64,000 bases of DNA from AC2028 sp002373595 (GTDB taxonomy: Bacteria; Bacillota; Clostridia; Lachnospirales; Lachnospiraceae), in NCBI GenBank assembly GCA_946616365.1, contig CAMOIX010000001.1, positions 1-64,000 of the forward strand. Direction: 5' to 3'. The notes beneath the pieces were generated by a model that worked only from the letters and a program-made list of their open reading frames with translations, did no database searches and was not told where the DNA came from. Each line of letters opens with the position of its first letter. The first letter of the stretch is position 1. Below are positions 42,783-52,515 of the stretch, in pieces. The translations under genes and the position numbers were made by a program.

Positions 42783-43751
42783 ATGAAAAGGATTAAAAAA
42801 TATGCTTCTTTGGCACTCGGACTGGTTGCAAGTGCAGTTCTCGTCATGAATGCGTCTATCACTTCTTATGCAACCGATTATGTTTTCAAATATCTTGAAC
42901 TTCCCGGAACTGTTTCTGAGTGGAATTTCATCAACAAGGACTACGACAAGGACGGTGAGTATAAGTCTCTTTACTACTTCAACAGAAGCGGTGTGAGAAA
43001 CGGTGACAATATCACCGTTATCGGAGACTCTCTTAAGGATCACACTGTTGAGGAGATCACACTTGATGCTCATCTTGCAAGCCTTACATATGCTTACTCC
43101 AAGGGCATTGTATTCTACACCAACGGAATCGACAGATTTTACGGTACTGACTTCTGCCTTGCCAATGTACACGGCGAAGTCGGAGAGGCTCATGTTTACC
43201 CCGGAGCAAGCGTTAATTTCTACGACAATGTAGGAACACTTATCCTCTACAAGACTTATGAGGGTGTTGGCCCCAATGTTGCTGCTCTCGGAACTGTTGA
43301 TCAGGTTATCATCAAGTACATAGACGGCAGAGTTCACCAGCAGTTCTACAGCGTAAGAAAGGGTATGCTTGATATCTCCAACGGTTCAAATCATACCAAG
43401 GAAGGTGCATATTCACTTATTCCTACCGGTGTTACCAATGTGAATGCACAGCCTGTTGCAGCTGCAACCACCAAGAAGGGAAATGTCGATTACTCACTCG
43501 TATTCAATGCAAAGTATTATGCTGATACCTATCCCGATCTCAGAGCTGCATTCGGATATGACGAGAACAAGCTTTTCAACCACTTCGTTACTCTCGGAAT
43601 GAAGGAAGGAAGAACCGGTATCTCAACCTTCAATGTATGGAAATACAAAGAGAACTACGAAGACCTCAGAAAGGCTTTCGGAGACGATCTCACCAAGTAC
43701 TATCTGCACTATATCAATAACGGATACGCCGAGAAGAGAAATGCTTCATAA
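42783..43751 (+). CDS. Secreted protein with two C-terminal repeats
   Basis: A 322-residue exported protein. Signal peptide MKRIKKYASLALGLVASAVL and so on with cleavage near residue 30 (SYA). A central domain of about 190 residues is not recognised. The C-terminal part has two related repeats of about 36 residues: YYADTYPDLRAAFGYDENKL (from about 246) and KYKENYEDLRKAFGDDLTKY (from about 285), ending in GxxE-R-like turns. Such Tyr/Asp-rich repeats occur in cell-surface proteins of Clostridia, often with wall hydrolases, and may bind the wall. Own promoter and terminator make it a single-gene unit; the uniform codon choice suggests high expression. Confidence 0.75.
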   Translation: MKRIKKYASLALGLVASAVLVMNASITSYATDYVFKYLELPGTVSEWNFINKDYDKDGEYKSLYYFNRSGVRNGDNITVIGDSLKDHTVEEITLDAHLASLTYAYSKGIVFYTNGIDRFYGTDFCLANVHGEVGEAHVYPGASVNFYDNVGTLILYKTYEGVGPNVAALGTVDQVIIKYIDGRVHQQFYSVRKGMLDISNGSNHTKEGAYSLIPTGVTNVNAQPVAAATTKKGNVDYSLVFNAKYYADTYPDLRAAFGYDENKLFNHFVTLGMKEGRTGISTFNVWKYKENYEDLRKAFGDDLTKYYLHYINNGYAEKRNAS

Positions 43752-43779
43752 ATAAGGCGTAAGCCCGAAAGTAAACAAT

Positions 43780-43812
43780 CCCTGGGGGCGGAAAGCCGTC
43801 CTCAGGGTTTTG
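43780..43812 (+). terminator. Rho-independent terminator after the secreted protein
   Basis: CCCTGGGGGCGG (43780-43791) pairs with CCGTCCTCAGGG (43796-43807), two G-U pairs, loop AAAG, then TTTTG. A 12-bp stem with a short T-run. Confidence 0.85.
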
Positions 43813-43830
43813 TGGTTAAAGAGGAAGTTT

Positions 43831-46518
43831 ATGACTTCAGGTCCTGACAAAAATGATGTAACACCAATGATGCAAAACTATCTGGATACGCATAAGCAGT
43901 ATCCGGATTGTATTCTTTTCTATCGTCTCGGTGACTTCTACGAGATGTTCTTTGACGATGCGATCACGGTATCAAGAGAACTCGAACTCACATTAACAGG
44001 AAAATCATGCGGCCTCGAAGAGCGTGCTCCCATGTGCGGAGTGCCTTTTCATGCTGCAGAACCATATATAGCAAAACTTGTTTCGCACGGACATAAAGTC
44101 GCTGTCTGTGAGCAGGTCGAAGATCCCAAACTTGCAAAAGGGCTTGTAAAAAGGGAAGTTATCAGGGTGGTAACTCCCGGCACCAATATGAATATGCAGA
44201 CGCTGGATGCGTCAAAGAATAATTATCTCTTTTGTGTCTATTATTCGGATAATGGTATAGGTCTGTGTATCTCCGATATATCCACAGGTGTCTTCATGGT
44301 CACCGAAGTAGGCAGCGTACAGGAACTTCGAAATGAGATCGGAAAGTTCGGCGCAACCGAACTCGTCTGCAATGAAGCATTCCTCATCAGCGGGGAGGAA
44401 ATATCGGAATACAAGGAAAGATACGGCGTTGCGGTCTTCGGACTCGAAGCGCATCTTTTTGATGAGAGGTCATGCGAGAGAGAGATCACTTCTCATTTTG
44501 CAACGCACAGTCTGCAGTCTCTCGGACTTTCAGACCTTAACTACGGCAAATTGGCTGCCGGAGCTACTCTCACTTATCTGCGTCAGACCCAGATGACCGG
44601 CCTTGATAATATCACCGGAGTTAAGATCTACAGAAGCGATGACTATATGATGCTTGACTCGGCATCCAGGAGAAATCTTGAACTCACCGAGACTCTTCGG
44701 GAGAAGAATAAGAGAGGAAGTCTTCTCTGGGTGCTTGACAAGACCAAGACCGCGATGGGAGGAAGACTTCTTCGCAGTATGACGGAGCAGCCTCTCTGCA
44801 AGCCGGAGCCCATCAAACAACGCTATGATGCTATAGACGAATTCAATAAAAAGAATATCTCCCGAGATGAGATAAGAGAATATCTGACATCCGTATATGA
44901 CCTGGAAAGACTCCTCACCAGGATGGCGTATGGTTCTGCAGGCCCCAGAGAATTGGTATCATTCTGTTCTTCAATCGCAATACTTCCCGCGGTAAAAGAA
45001 TCGCTTAAGGACTTCGGCAGTGAATATATTTCGTCAGTTATAAATGATATGGATACGCTTGATGATATCAGGGAACTCATTTCGGCCGGTATCATCGAAG
45101 AGCCCCCCTTGTCAGCGAGGGACGGTGGGATAATCCGCGACGGATTCGATGAAGAAGTTGACAGACTTAGAGTGGCCGCAAGGGACGGAAAGAAGTGGCT
45201 TTCAGAGCTTGAGGAAACCGAGAGAGAAAGAACCGGTATCAAGAATCTCAAGATCAAGTTCCATAAGTCATTCGGATATTTCTTTGAGGTGACCAATTCC
45301 TTTAAGGATAAAGTCCCCGATGATTTCATTCGCAGACAGACACTTACCAATGCCGAGAGATTTACTACGGTCAAACTTAAAGAGATCGAGGATGAAGTAC
45401 TTCATTCCCAGGAAAAACTCAGCAGCCTCGAGTATGATATCTTCTGCAGGATCAGTGATACGGTCAAAGCCAATGTAGAGCGGGTAAAGAATACAGCCGA
45501 TGCAGTGGCAAGGCTCGATGTTATCACATCTCTTTCCTATGTATCCGAGAAGAATCATTATACTAGACCCAAACTCAATACGAGAGGGATAATAGATATC
45601 AAGGACGGCAGACACCCGGTAGTTGAGATGATGCAGGGAGCGGACGGAGGAAGGGATCTTTTTGTCGCAAATGATACATATCTCGATAATGACAAAAACC
45701 TCGTAAATATCATCACAGGTCCCAATATGGCCGGTAAATCGACATATATGAGACAGACCGCGCTTATCGTGCTCATGGCTCAGATGGGATGCTTTGTTCC
45801 TGCCGCATCAGCCAATATAGGTGTTGTGGACAGGATTTTTACCAGGGTGGGAGCTTCTGATGATCTCGCGAGCGGACAGTCGACCTTTATGGTTGAGATG
45901 AACGAGGTCTCCAATATACTCAGGAATGCTACGTCCAATTCACTCATCATACTCGATGAGATAGGACGCGGTACTTCCACTTTTGACGGACTCTCAATCG
46001 CTTGGGCCGTTGTAGAGCATATAAGCAATCGCAAACTCCTCGGAGCCAAGACTCTCTTTGCTACGCACTATCATGAACTTACGGAGCTTGAGGGCAAGAT
46101 CGATAATGTAAACAATTACTGCATAGCTGTAAAAGAGTCCGGAGACAATATTGTATTCTTAAGAAAGATCGTTAAAGGCGGAGCTGACAGGAGCTACGGA
46201 ATACAGGTTGCGAAGCTTGCAGGTGTACCCGACAGTGTAATAAACAGAGCCAAAGAGATAGCAAGTCAGCTCGGAGAGAATGATATCACCGAGAAGATCA
46301 AAGAGATCGCCGATATTAAGAGTGCAAACAGCAGGAAAAAAAGCGGATCTGCGCCCGATGAAGTCGACATGGGCCAGATGAGCTTCTTTGATATGAACAC
46401 GGACGAGGATATCTTAAAAGAGATATCGGAGCTTGATATCTCATCCATGACACCGATAGAAGCGATGAATACACTGTATCGTATGCAGAATCGTGTTAAC
46501 AACAGATATATGTTTTGA
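43831..46518 (+). CDS. mutS: DNA mismatch repair protein MutS
   Basis: An 895-residue mismatch sensor. The N-terminal mismatch-binding wedge shows F-Y-E (LGDFYEMFFDDA), the lever and clamp follow, and the ATPase has Walker A GPNMAGKSTYMRQ (from about residue 630), DEIGRGTSTFDG and ATHYHELTELE. It has the usual C-terminal tail that ends NTLYRMQNRVN. AGAGGAAG precedes the ATG at 43831; an ATG seven codons earlier lies in the terminator. mutL follows 15 bases later. Confidence 0.97.
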   Translation: MTSGPDKNDVTPMMQNYLDTHKQYPDCILFYRLGDFYEMFFDDAITVSRELELTLTGKSCGLEERAPMCGVPFHAAEPYIAKLVSHGHKVAVCEQVEDPKLAKGLVKREVIRVVTPGTNMNMQTLDASKNNYLFCVYYSDNGIGLCISDISTGVFMVTEVGSVQELRNEIGKFGATELVCNEAFLISGEEISEYKERYGVAVFGLEAHLFDERSCEREITSHFATHSLQSLGLSDLNYGKLAAGATLTYLRQTQMTGLDNITGVKIYRSDDYMMLDSASRRNLELTETLREKNKRGSLLWVLDKTKTAMGGRLLRSMTEQPLCKPEPIKQRYDAIDEFNKKNISRDEIREYLTSVYDLERLLTRMAYGSAGPRELVSFCSSIAILPAVKESLKDFGSEYISSVINDMDTLDDIRELISAGIIEEPPLSARDGGIIRDGFDEEVDRLRVAARDGKKWLSELEETERERTGIKNLKIKFHKSFGYFFEVTNSFKDKVPDDFIRRQTLTNAERFTTVKLKEIEDEVLHSQEKLSSLEYDIFCRISDTVKANVERVKNTADAVARLDVITSLSYVSEKNHYTRPKLNTRGIIDIKDGRHPVVEMMQGADGGRDLFVANDTYLDNDKNLVNIITGPNMAGKSTYMRQTALIVLMAQMGCFVPAASANIGVVDRIFTRVGASDDLASGQSTFMVEMNEVSNILRNATSNSLIILDEIGRGTSTFDGLSIAWAVVEHISNRKLLGAKTLFATHYHELTELEGKIDNVNNYCIAVKESGDNIVFLRKIVKGGADRSYGIQVAKLAGVPDSVINRAKEIASQLGENDITEKIKEIADIKSANSRKKSGSAPDEVDMGQMSFFDMNTDEDILKEISELDISSMTPIEAMNTLYRMQNRVNNRYMF

Positions 46519-46533
46519 TGATCGGAGAGGGTT

Positions 46534-48459
46534 ATGCCCATACATGTATTGGACGATGTCACGATAGACAGGATCGCCGCCGGTGAAGTTGTTGAAAGAC
46601 CGGCGAATGTTATTAAAGAGCTTGTTGAGAATTCCATAGATGCAGGAGCAACTTCAGTTACCGTCGAGATCAAAGAAGGCGGAACAGAGATGATGCGCGT
46701 TACCGACAATGGGTGCGGCATCCCTTCGGCAGAGCTTAAGATTGCGTTCCTGCGACACTCTACCAGTAAGATAAAAGACGCTTCAGACCTGGATCACATT
46801 CACAGCCTGGGTTTTAGAGGCGAGGCTCTGTCAAGTATTTCCGCAGTTTCCAGACTTGAGATGATAACCAAGACAAAAGATTCTCTTACCGGAACGAGAG
46901 TCTACCTGGAAGGCGGAAAAGAACTGGAATGCGAAGAAATCGGAGCACCGACAGGGACTACGGTCATAGCCGGAAATCTGTTTTATAATACTCCCGCGAG
47001 GCTTAAATTCTTAAGGACTCCTCAGACGGAAGGGTCATATATCTGCGATATCATGGAAAGGATAGCTCTTTCCCATCCTGATATCTCATTTCAGTTTACA
47101 TCAAACGGCAAGACCAGATTTCATACATCGGGATCCGGAGATCTGAAAGAGGTCATATACCGCATTTACGGTAGAGAGATCTCCAATGCACTGCTGCACC
47201 TTAATGCAAAGACTGAGGGAGTTTCACTTAACGGTTTTATCGGTAAACCCGAGCTCGTAAGGTCGGCCAGGAGTTTTGAGAACTTCTTCGTAAACGGAAG
47301 GTATGTAAAGAGTACAGAACTCTCAACCGCTGTAGAGGAAGGTTTTGCCGGATATCTGATGCTTCACAGATTCCCGGTATGTTTCCTTAATATCAGCGTT
47401 GATCCTGAGAAAGTCGATGTCAATGTTCATCCCGCCAAGACGGAAGTCCGACTTTCCGAGAGGATGAAAGTATCCGGATTTATAACTTCATCCGTAAGCG
47501 CATGCATCAGAGGTACGGAGACTCTTCCCGATAAAGTACTGCAGACCAATGAAGAGAAAAAAGAAGAGAGAAATGCGGATCTTACCGAGATAACATCCGG
47601 CAGGAATCCCGAGCCTTTTGAGGAAGCAAGAAAGACCGGTGATGATCCCTATGCCAGATTTACGAGTACTTCATTCTTTAGCGATGATGAAGAAGAAAAC
47701 GGCAATGAGGCGGACCGGACTGATTCATTTTTTGAAGATAACAGAAAGCCGGTGTACAGACAGATGCGCGTGGACGAAGATCTTCCGCTGTATACATCCG
47801 GGGATCTTCAGACTGTCACAGACTCTGACGAAGACACGGGTAATGAATCTTCGGTGAGGATATTATCCCGTACAAACAGGCCTGACTTCAGGCTTATAGG
47901 AATAGCATTCGACTGCTATATGATCGTAAGATTCGAGGATAAGCTCCTTCTTATCGATCAGCATGCAGCACATGAAAAGGTCAATTACGAAAGAATGGTA
48001 AAAAGACTCCGAGAGGGAAAGGTTGCATCACAGCAGATCCTTCCGCCTGTCATCATCTCTTTGTCAGGTAAAGAAGAGAGCGTGTTTAATGAGAATGCTG
48101 ATGCTTTCCTTAAGCTTGGCTTTGAAGTGGAGCATTTCGGCGGATCCGAATATGCACTCCGCGCCGTACCTGCAGATCTCTACGGACATTCGGAGAAAGA
48201 GCTTTTCCTTGAAGTGCTTTCCGAATTATCGGAGGGGACAGGTCACGGCGGATATGCTTCCATCGAGGAAAGGATCGCGGACATGGCTTGCAAGGCCTCC
48301 GTAAAAGGCGGAGACAGTCTCTCGGAAGCCGAAGCCGAAAAACTGATAGATGAAATGCTTACTCTTGAAAATCCGTACAATTGTCCTCACGGGAGACCTA
48401 CAACTATAGTGCTTACCGAGAAGGATCTCGAGAAGAGATTTAAGAGGATAGTGGAATGA
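46534..48459 (+). CDS. mutL: DNA mismatch repair protein MutL, endonuclease type
   Basis: A 641-residue GHKL ATPase that couples MutS to strand removal. N-terminal motifs are KELVENSIDAGAT, DNGCGIP, RHSTSKI and GFRGEALSSI. The C-terminal domain carries DQHAAHEKVNYE, the metal-binding endonuclease motif of MutL from bacteria lacking MutH, plus CPHGRPT. A charged, variable linker (about 335-430) separates the halves. It overlaps miaA by 4 bases. Confidence 0.97.
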   Translation: MPIHVLDDVTIDRIAAGEVVERPANVIKELVENSIDAGATSVTVEIKEGGTEMMRVTDNGCGIPSAELKIAFLRHSTSKIKDASDLDHIHSLGFRGEALSSISAVSRLEMITKTKDSLTGTRVYLEGGKELECEEIGAPTGTTVIAGNLFYNTPARLKFLRTPQTEGSYICDIMERIALSHPDISFQFTSNGKTRFHTSGSGDLKEVIYRIYGREISNALLHLNAKTEGVSLNGFIGKPELVRSARSFENFFVNGRYVKSTELSTAVEEGFAGYLMLHRFPVCFLNISVDPEKVDVNVHPAKTEVRLSERMKVSGFITSSVSACIRGTETLPDKVLQTNEEKKEERNADLTEITSGRNPEPFEEARKTGDDPYARFTSTSFFSDDEEENGNEADRTDSFFEDNRKPVYRQMRVDEDLPLYTSGDLQTVTDSDEDTGNESSVRILSRTNRPDFRLIGIAFDCYMIVRFEDKLLLIDQHAAHEKVNYERMVKRLREGKVASQQILPPVIISLSGKEESVFNENADAFLKLGFEVEHFGGSEYALRAVPADLYGHSEKELFLEVLSELSEGTGHGGYASIEERIADMACKASVKGGDSLSEAEAEKLIDEMLTLENPYNCPHGRPTTIVLTEKDLEKRFKRIVE

Positions 48460-49412
48460 GCGAAACCAAGCCTCCGGTAATAGTCATAGCCGGGCCTACC
48501 GCCTCCGGGAAATCCGATCTTGCAGTCGATCTGGCCTTAAAGATCGGCGGAGAGGTGATCTCGGCTGATTCCGTACAGGTATATAAAGGTTTTGATATAG
48601 GTTCAGCCAAGATAACAGCTCAGGAGATGAAGGGTGTCCTTCATCATATGATCAGCATACTTGAGCCGACTGATGAGTTTAATGTGATGTTTTTCCAGAA
48701 AAAGGCCAGGGAATGCGTGGATGATATCACAGGAAGGGGGCATATTCCCATTGTTGCCGGAGGTACCGGATTCTATATACAGGCTTTCCTGCGTGATGTG
48801 AAATTTACCGATGATGCCACGGATAAAGAATACGCTGACAGTCTTTGGAAGTATTACGAAGTTAACGGATGCGAAGCTCTCTTTGAAAAACTTAAAGATG
48901 CAGACCCTGCAAGTGCGGTATCCATTCCCAAAGAGAATATCAAAAGAGTTATAAGAGCACTTGAATATTATCATCGCACGGGCGTAAAGATCTCTGAGCA
49001 TAATGAAACGGAAAAAGCCAGGGATTACATCTATGATCATGTCTATTTCGTTCTCAATGATAAAAGAGAGATCATATATGACCGCATAAACCGAAGAGTC
49101 GATAAGATGATGGATGCCGGTCTCTTGGATGAAGTAAAGGGACTTTTGGACAGCGGAGTACCCAGGAGCGCAGTCTCGATGCAGGGGCTCGGATATAAAG
49201 AGATCGCTGATCTGATATATGGTGAGAGAAGTCCGGAAGAAGCAACCGAACTCATCAAGAAAAGATCCAGGAATTTTGCCAAGAGACAACTCACTTATTT
49301 CAGGTCTGTAAAAGATGCTGTCTGGATAGAAAGAAGTGACTTTAACGGCGAAAATGAAAGAATGCTTGCATTTATGTTAAAGACACTACAAGATAAAGGG
49401 ATCATCAAATAA
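48456..49412 (+). CDS. miaA: tRNA dimethylallyltransferase MiaA
   Basis: Adds dimethylallyl to A37 of tRNAs reading U-starting codons, giving the substrate for MiaB (encoded at 41291). P-loop AGPTASGKSDLAVDLA near residue 13, then ISADSVQVYKGFDIGSAK, VAGGTGFYIQAFLRDV and QGLGYKEIAD. 318 residues is normal. Its ATG overlaps the mutL stop, the usual mutS-mutL-miaA order. Hfq, often next to miaA, is not found here. Confidence 0.97.
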   Translation: MSETKPPVIVIAGPTASGKSDLAVDLALKIGGEVISADSVQVYKGFDIGSAKITAQEMKGVLHHMISILEPTDEFNVMFFQKKARECVDDITGRGHIPIVAGGTGFYIQAFLRDVKFTDDATDKEYADSLWKYYEVNGCEALFEKLKDADPASAVSIPKENIKRVIRALEYYHRTGVKISEHNETEKARDYIYDHVYFVLNDKREIIYDRINRRVDKMMDAGLLDEVKGLLDSGVPRSAVSMQGLGYKEIADLIYGERSPEEATELIKKRSRNFAKRQLTYFRSVKDAVWIERSDFNGENERMLAFMLKTLQDKGIIK

Positions 49413-49445
49413 GATAACACAAGATTGCAAAAGGAAATGAAGGAA

Positions 49446-50729
49446 ATGTCGCAGAACGAATCAAAAGAAATGTATCTGAAACTTGGGATCAGCGAGAAGG
49501 TTTACAGTCTCGGGGAGCAGATCTGCAAAGAACTTGAAGACAGATTTAAAGCTATAGATGAAACGGCAGAGTACAATCAGCTCAAAGTCATATCCGCAAT
49601 GCAGGAGTCCAAAGTAAGCGAAGCATGCCTGCTCGGGACTACAGGATACGGATATAACGATATCGGAAGGGATACGCTTGAGGAGGTATATTCCGGAGTG
49701 TTCCATACCGAGGATGCACTGGTAAGACCTCAGATCACCTGTGGAACACATGCGCTTGCTCTTGCACTCATGTCTAACTTAAGGCCGGGTGATGAGCTTT
49801 TATCCCCTGTCGGAAAGCCGTATGATACTCTCGAGGAAGTCATCGGCATCAGACCTTCCATGGGAAGTCTTGCGGAGTATGGCATCACTTATTCGCAGGT
49901 CGATCTTAAGGATGGCGGGGAGTTTGACTATGAGGGCATCAGAAAGAGCATAAATGACAGGACTAAGCTCGTCACTATACAACGTTCCAAGGGGTATCAG
50001 ACCAGACCCACTCTTTCCGTAGAAAGGATCGGAGAGCTCATATCTTTCATAAAGAGTATCAAGCCTGACCTCCTTTGCATGATAGATAACTGCTACGGAG
50101 AATTTGTCGAAAGGATCGAGCCCACCGATGTTGGAGCGGATCTCATCGTCGGATCGCTTATCAAGAACCCCGGAGGAGGACTGGCACCTATCGGAGGGTA
50201 TCTTGCCGGCAGGAAAGAGATGATCGAGAATGCCGCACACAGGCTCACATCTCCGGGACTCGGCAAGGAGGTTGGAGCCAGCCTTGGTATACTTCCTTCA
50301 TTCTATCAGGGATTTTTTATGGCTCCCATAGTTACTGCATCTGCGTTAAAGAGTGCGATATTTGCTGCCAATCTCTATGAAAGATCCGGATTTTCCGTAC
50401 TTCCCGACGGCAAGGGATCAAGACATGATATCATTCAGGCAGTTACATTCGGAAGAGCCGATGCAGTCGAAGCTTTCTGCAGAGGAATACAGTCCGCTGC
50501 TCCCGTTGACTCATTTGTAACTCCCGAACCCTGGGATATGCCCGGTTATGATGCACCCGTGATCATGGCTGCAGGAGCATTTGTTTCCGGTTCATCCATA
50601 GAGCTGTCGGCAGACGGACCCATAAAGCCTCCGTACAGCGTATATTTCCAAGGCGGACTGTCCTGGCCTCACGGCAAGCTCGGTATCCTCAAATCCTACC
50701 AAAGTCTTGTGGATGCGGGTATTGTCTGA
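49446..50729 (+). CDS. PLP-dependent enzyme, methionine gamma-lyase/aluminium-resistance family
   Basis: A 427-residue fold-type I PLP protein of the family annotated as aluminium resistance or methionine gamma-lyase-like (YnbB in Bacillus, also near miaA). The region LLGTTGYGYNDIGRDTLE and QITCGTHALALALMSNLRPG are conserved; the Schiff-base Lys lies in GSLIKNPGGGLAPIGGYLAG. AAAGGAA fits the ATG at 49446 (nine-base spacing); the ATG at 49437 abuts that site and the TTG at 49425 has none. The true substrate is uncertain; cystathionine- or cysteine-type lyase activity is suggested by the family. Confidence 0.82.
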   Translation: MSQNESKEMYLKLGISEKVYSLGEQICKELEDRFKAIDETAEYNQLKVISAMQESKVSEACLLGTTGYGYNDIGRDTLEEVYSGVFHTEDALVRPQITCGTHALALALMSNLRPGDELLSPVGKPYDTLEEVIGIRPSMGSLAEYGITYSQVDLKDGGEFDYEGIRKSINDRTKLVTIQRSKGYQTRPTLSVERIGELISFIKSIKPDLLCMIDNCYGEFVERIEPTDVGADLIVGSLIKNPGGGLAPIGGYLAGRKEMIENAAHRLTSPGLGKEVGASLGILPSFYQGFFMAPIVTASALKSAIFAANLYERSGFSVLPDGKGSRHDIIQAVTFGRADAVEAFCRGIQSAAPVDSFVTPEPWDMPGYDAPVIMAAGAFVSGSSIELSADGPIKPPYSVYFQGGLSWPHGKLGILKSYQSLVDAGIV

Positions 50730-50750
50730 TAAAATAGTTATGTATGCGAT

Positions 50751-50795
50751 AGTCCTTCGGGACTTAAGCATCCTTCGCAGGGAGAAGGCGAAGGA
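50751..50795 (+). promoter_or_regulatory. Hairpins masking the radC ribosome binding site
   Basis: AGTCC-TTCG-GGACT (50751-50764) forms a stem with a UUCG tetraloop. CCTTCGC (50772-50778) pairs with GCGAAGG (50788-50794), which includes part of the radC binding site GAAGGAG. Both stems contain TCCTTCG, complementary to CGAAGGA of the site, so alternative pairing is possible. Confidence 0.5.
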
Positions 50796-50801
50796 GTGTA
50801 T

Positions 50802-51482
50802 ATGAAAAATAAAAAATCCGAAGGACCTTATGAGAAATTCCTGAGGTTCGGTGGAGAAAACCTCACGGAGAGTGAGCTTTTGGCCATTATCCTGAGGACG
50901 GGATGTGTCGGAGAAGATGCCGAATCGGTAGCTTCCGCAGTGCTTGAACTCGGAAGATATCCAAGGAAAGGGCTTCTCGGACTTGTTGATGTCTCGATTG
51001 AGGAACTGCAGGCTATAGACGGCATCGGTCCTGTAAAAGCCGTAAAGCTCAAAGCGGTCGCGGAACTGTCAGCCAGAATGTCCAGAGCCAGGGCTGAGGT
51101 TGGTTTTGATGCAAGGAGCCCCGAAAAAGTCGCAGATTTTTTCATGGAGGAACTTCGGCACCTGCAAAGGGAAAGGCTTGTGCTCGTTTGCCTTGATTCC
51201 AAGAATATGATGATCTCGGAATCCGTGATCTCCGAAGGCAGGGTGAATACTTCTTTTGTATCGCCCAGAGAGATCTTTATAGAAGCTCTTAAGAGGAGAG
51301 CGGTAAGGATCATCCTCATACACAATCATCCGAGCGGATCGGTAAAGCCAAGCAGGCAGGATGATGAAGTGACTGAGAGGATCCTAAAGCTCGGAATTGA
51401 AATCGGCATACCTCTTATAGACCATATAATCATTGGTGACGGCAATTATTACAGTTACCTGGAATATGACAGACTTACATAA
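50802..51482 (+). CDS. radC: RadC family JAB-domain protein
   Basis: A 226-residue protein with an N-terminal helix-hairpin-helix-like part (LTESELLAIILRTG; IDGIGPVKAVKLKAVAELSA) and a C-terminal JAB1/MPN-type metalloprotease-like domain with HNHPSGSVKPSRQDDEVTER (His-x-His, Ser, Asp). Despite the name, a repair role is doubtful; the family's function is not established. Placement before mreBCD is common in Firmicutes. The GTG at 50796 is in frame, but GAAGGAG fits the ATG at 50802 better. Confidence 0.93.
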   Translation: MKNKKSEGPYEKFLRFGGENLTESELLAIILRTGCVGEDAESVASAVLELGRYPRKGLLGLVDVSIEELQAIDGIGPVKAVKLKAVAELSARMSRARAEVGFDARSPEKVADFFMEELRHLQRERLVLVCLDSKNMMISESVISEGRVNTSFVSPREIFIEALKRRAVRIILIHNHPSGSVKPSRQDDEVTERILKLGIEIGIPLIDHIIIGDGNYYSYLEYDRLT

Positions 51483-51504
51483 ACATTCATAAGGAGAATA
51501 ATTC

Positions 51505-52515
51505 GTGGCGATCAATGCATTCGGTATCGATCTCGGTACCAACAATATCAAGATCTATTCGGCTCAGACGGGGGAAGTTCTCGTTCAGAAGAATATGATA
51601 GCTATCAAGGACAAAGGCGGAATGTTTGCATACGGAGACTCTGCATTTGAAATGTATGAGAAGGCGCCTTCCAATATCACGATCTCTTATCCGCTTAAAT
51701 TCGGTGTTATATCCGATCTCGGAAATATGGAGTCCATGCTTCATTACATGCTTTCCGATCTTCAGGGAGGTACTATCAAGGCTGCGGATTATATCATCGC
51801 CGTTCCCTGGGATATAACAGATGTAGAGAAGAGAGCGTTCTACGATCTGGTCAAAGAAGCCGGAGTTAAGGCAAAAAGGATCTGCGTTGCCGATAAAGCT
51901 GTCGCTGACGGTATAGGCCTCGGCATTGATGTCCGCACCGCTGTCGGAGTTATGGTCGTTAACGTTGGATTCGATACTACTGAGATATCCATTCTTTCAC
52001 TTGGCGGCATCGTATTAAGTAAGCTGATCAAAGCAGGCGGACAGAAGTTTGATGAAGCGATCAGGGCAATCATCAGGAGTGAATACGGACTTGCAATAGG
52101 CGGCAAGACTGCTGAACAGGTCAAGATTTCATTACGTGATCTTGAGGAATCCGGAAGAGGAGCTACCGTATACGGCAGAGATATCGTTACCGGACTTCCC
52201 GTCGAGAGGATCATACCTTCCAAACTTTTGGTATCCGCTCTTGAGGAGGATTTCAAGGAGATCATTGATAATATCAAGATGATTCTCGAGAAGACCCCGC
52301 CCGAACTCTCGGCTGATATCTACAGAAACGGCATTTATCTCACCGGAGGCGCAAGTCAGGTGGCTCATGTCGTTGAGAGAATAGCTGACGGTACGGGACT
52401 GAAGGTTAATGTCAGCGAAGATCCGATAAGCTCGACTGCGGAAGGACTTGGCAGGATACTGGTAGATCATGAGTATTCAGAGCTTGCTTTTTCTGCGGAA
52501 GGAATGAGTAAATGA
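51505..52515 (+). CDS. mreB: MreB-like actin homologue with altered phosphate loop
   Basis: A 336-residue bacterial actin at the mreB position before mreC and mreD, organising lateral wall synthesis. Phosphate-1 loop FGIDLGTNNIKIY (Asp9) is intact; PWDITDVEKRAFYDLVKEAG matches MreB, and the adenosine loop is LTGGASQV. The phosphate-2 loop, DIGGGTTE in typical MreB, reads NVGFDTTE (Asn153, Phe156, Asp157), a notable change at the Mg-water-coordinating Asp. GTG start with AAGGAGA. It overlaps mreC by 4 bases. A canonical MreB may exist elsewhere. Confidence 0.82.
   Translation: MAINAFGIDLGTNNIKIYSAQTGEVLVQKNMIAIKDKGGMFAYGDSAFEMYEKAPSNITISYPLKFGVISDLGNMESMLHYMLSDLQGGTIKAADYIIAVPWDITDVEKRAFYDLVKEAGVKAKRICVADKAVADGIGLGIDVRTAVGVMVVNVGFDTTEISILSLGGIVLSKLIKAGGQKFDEAIRAIIRSEYGLAIGGKTAEQVKISLRDLEESGRGATVYGRDIVTGLPVERIIPSKLLVSALEEDFKEIIDNIKMILEKTPPELSADIYRNGIYLTGGASQVAHVVERIADGTGLKVNVSEDPISSTAEGLGRILVDHEYSELAFSAEGMSK

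Noticed and set aside
43500..43745. Repeats in the secreted protein gene as a DNA repeat element or CRISPR
   Set aside because: The repetition is at the protein level with diverged codons; no repeat-spacer pattern exists anywhere in the window.
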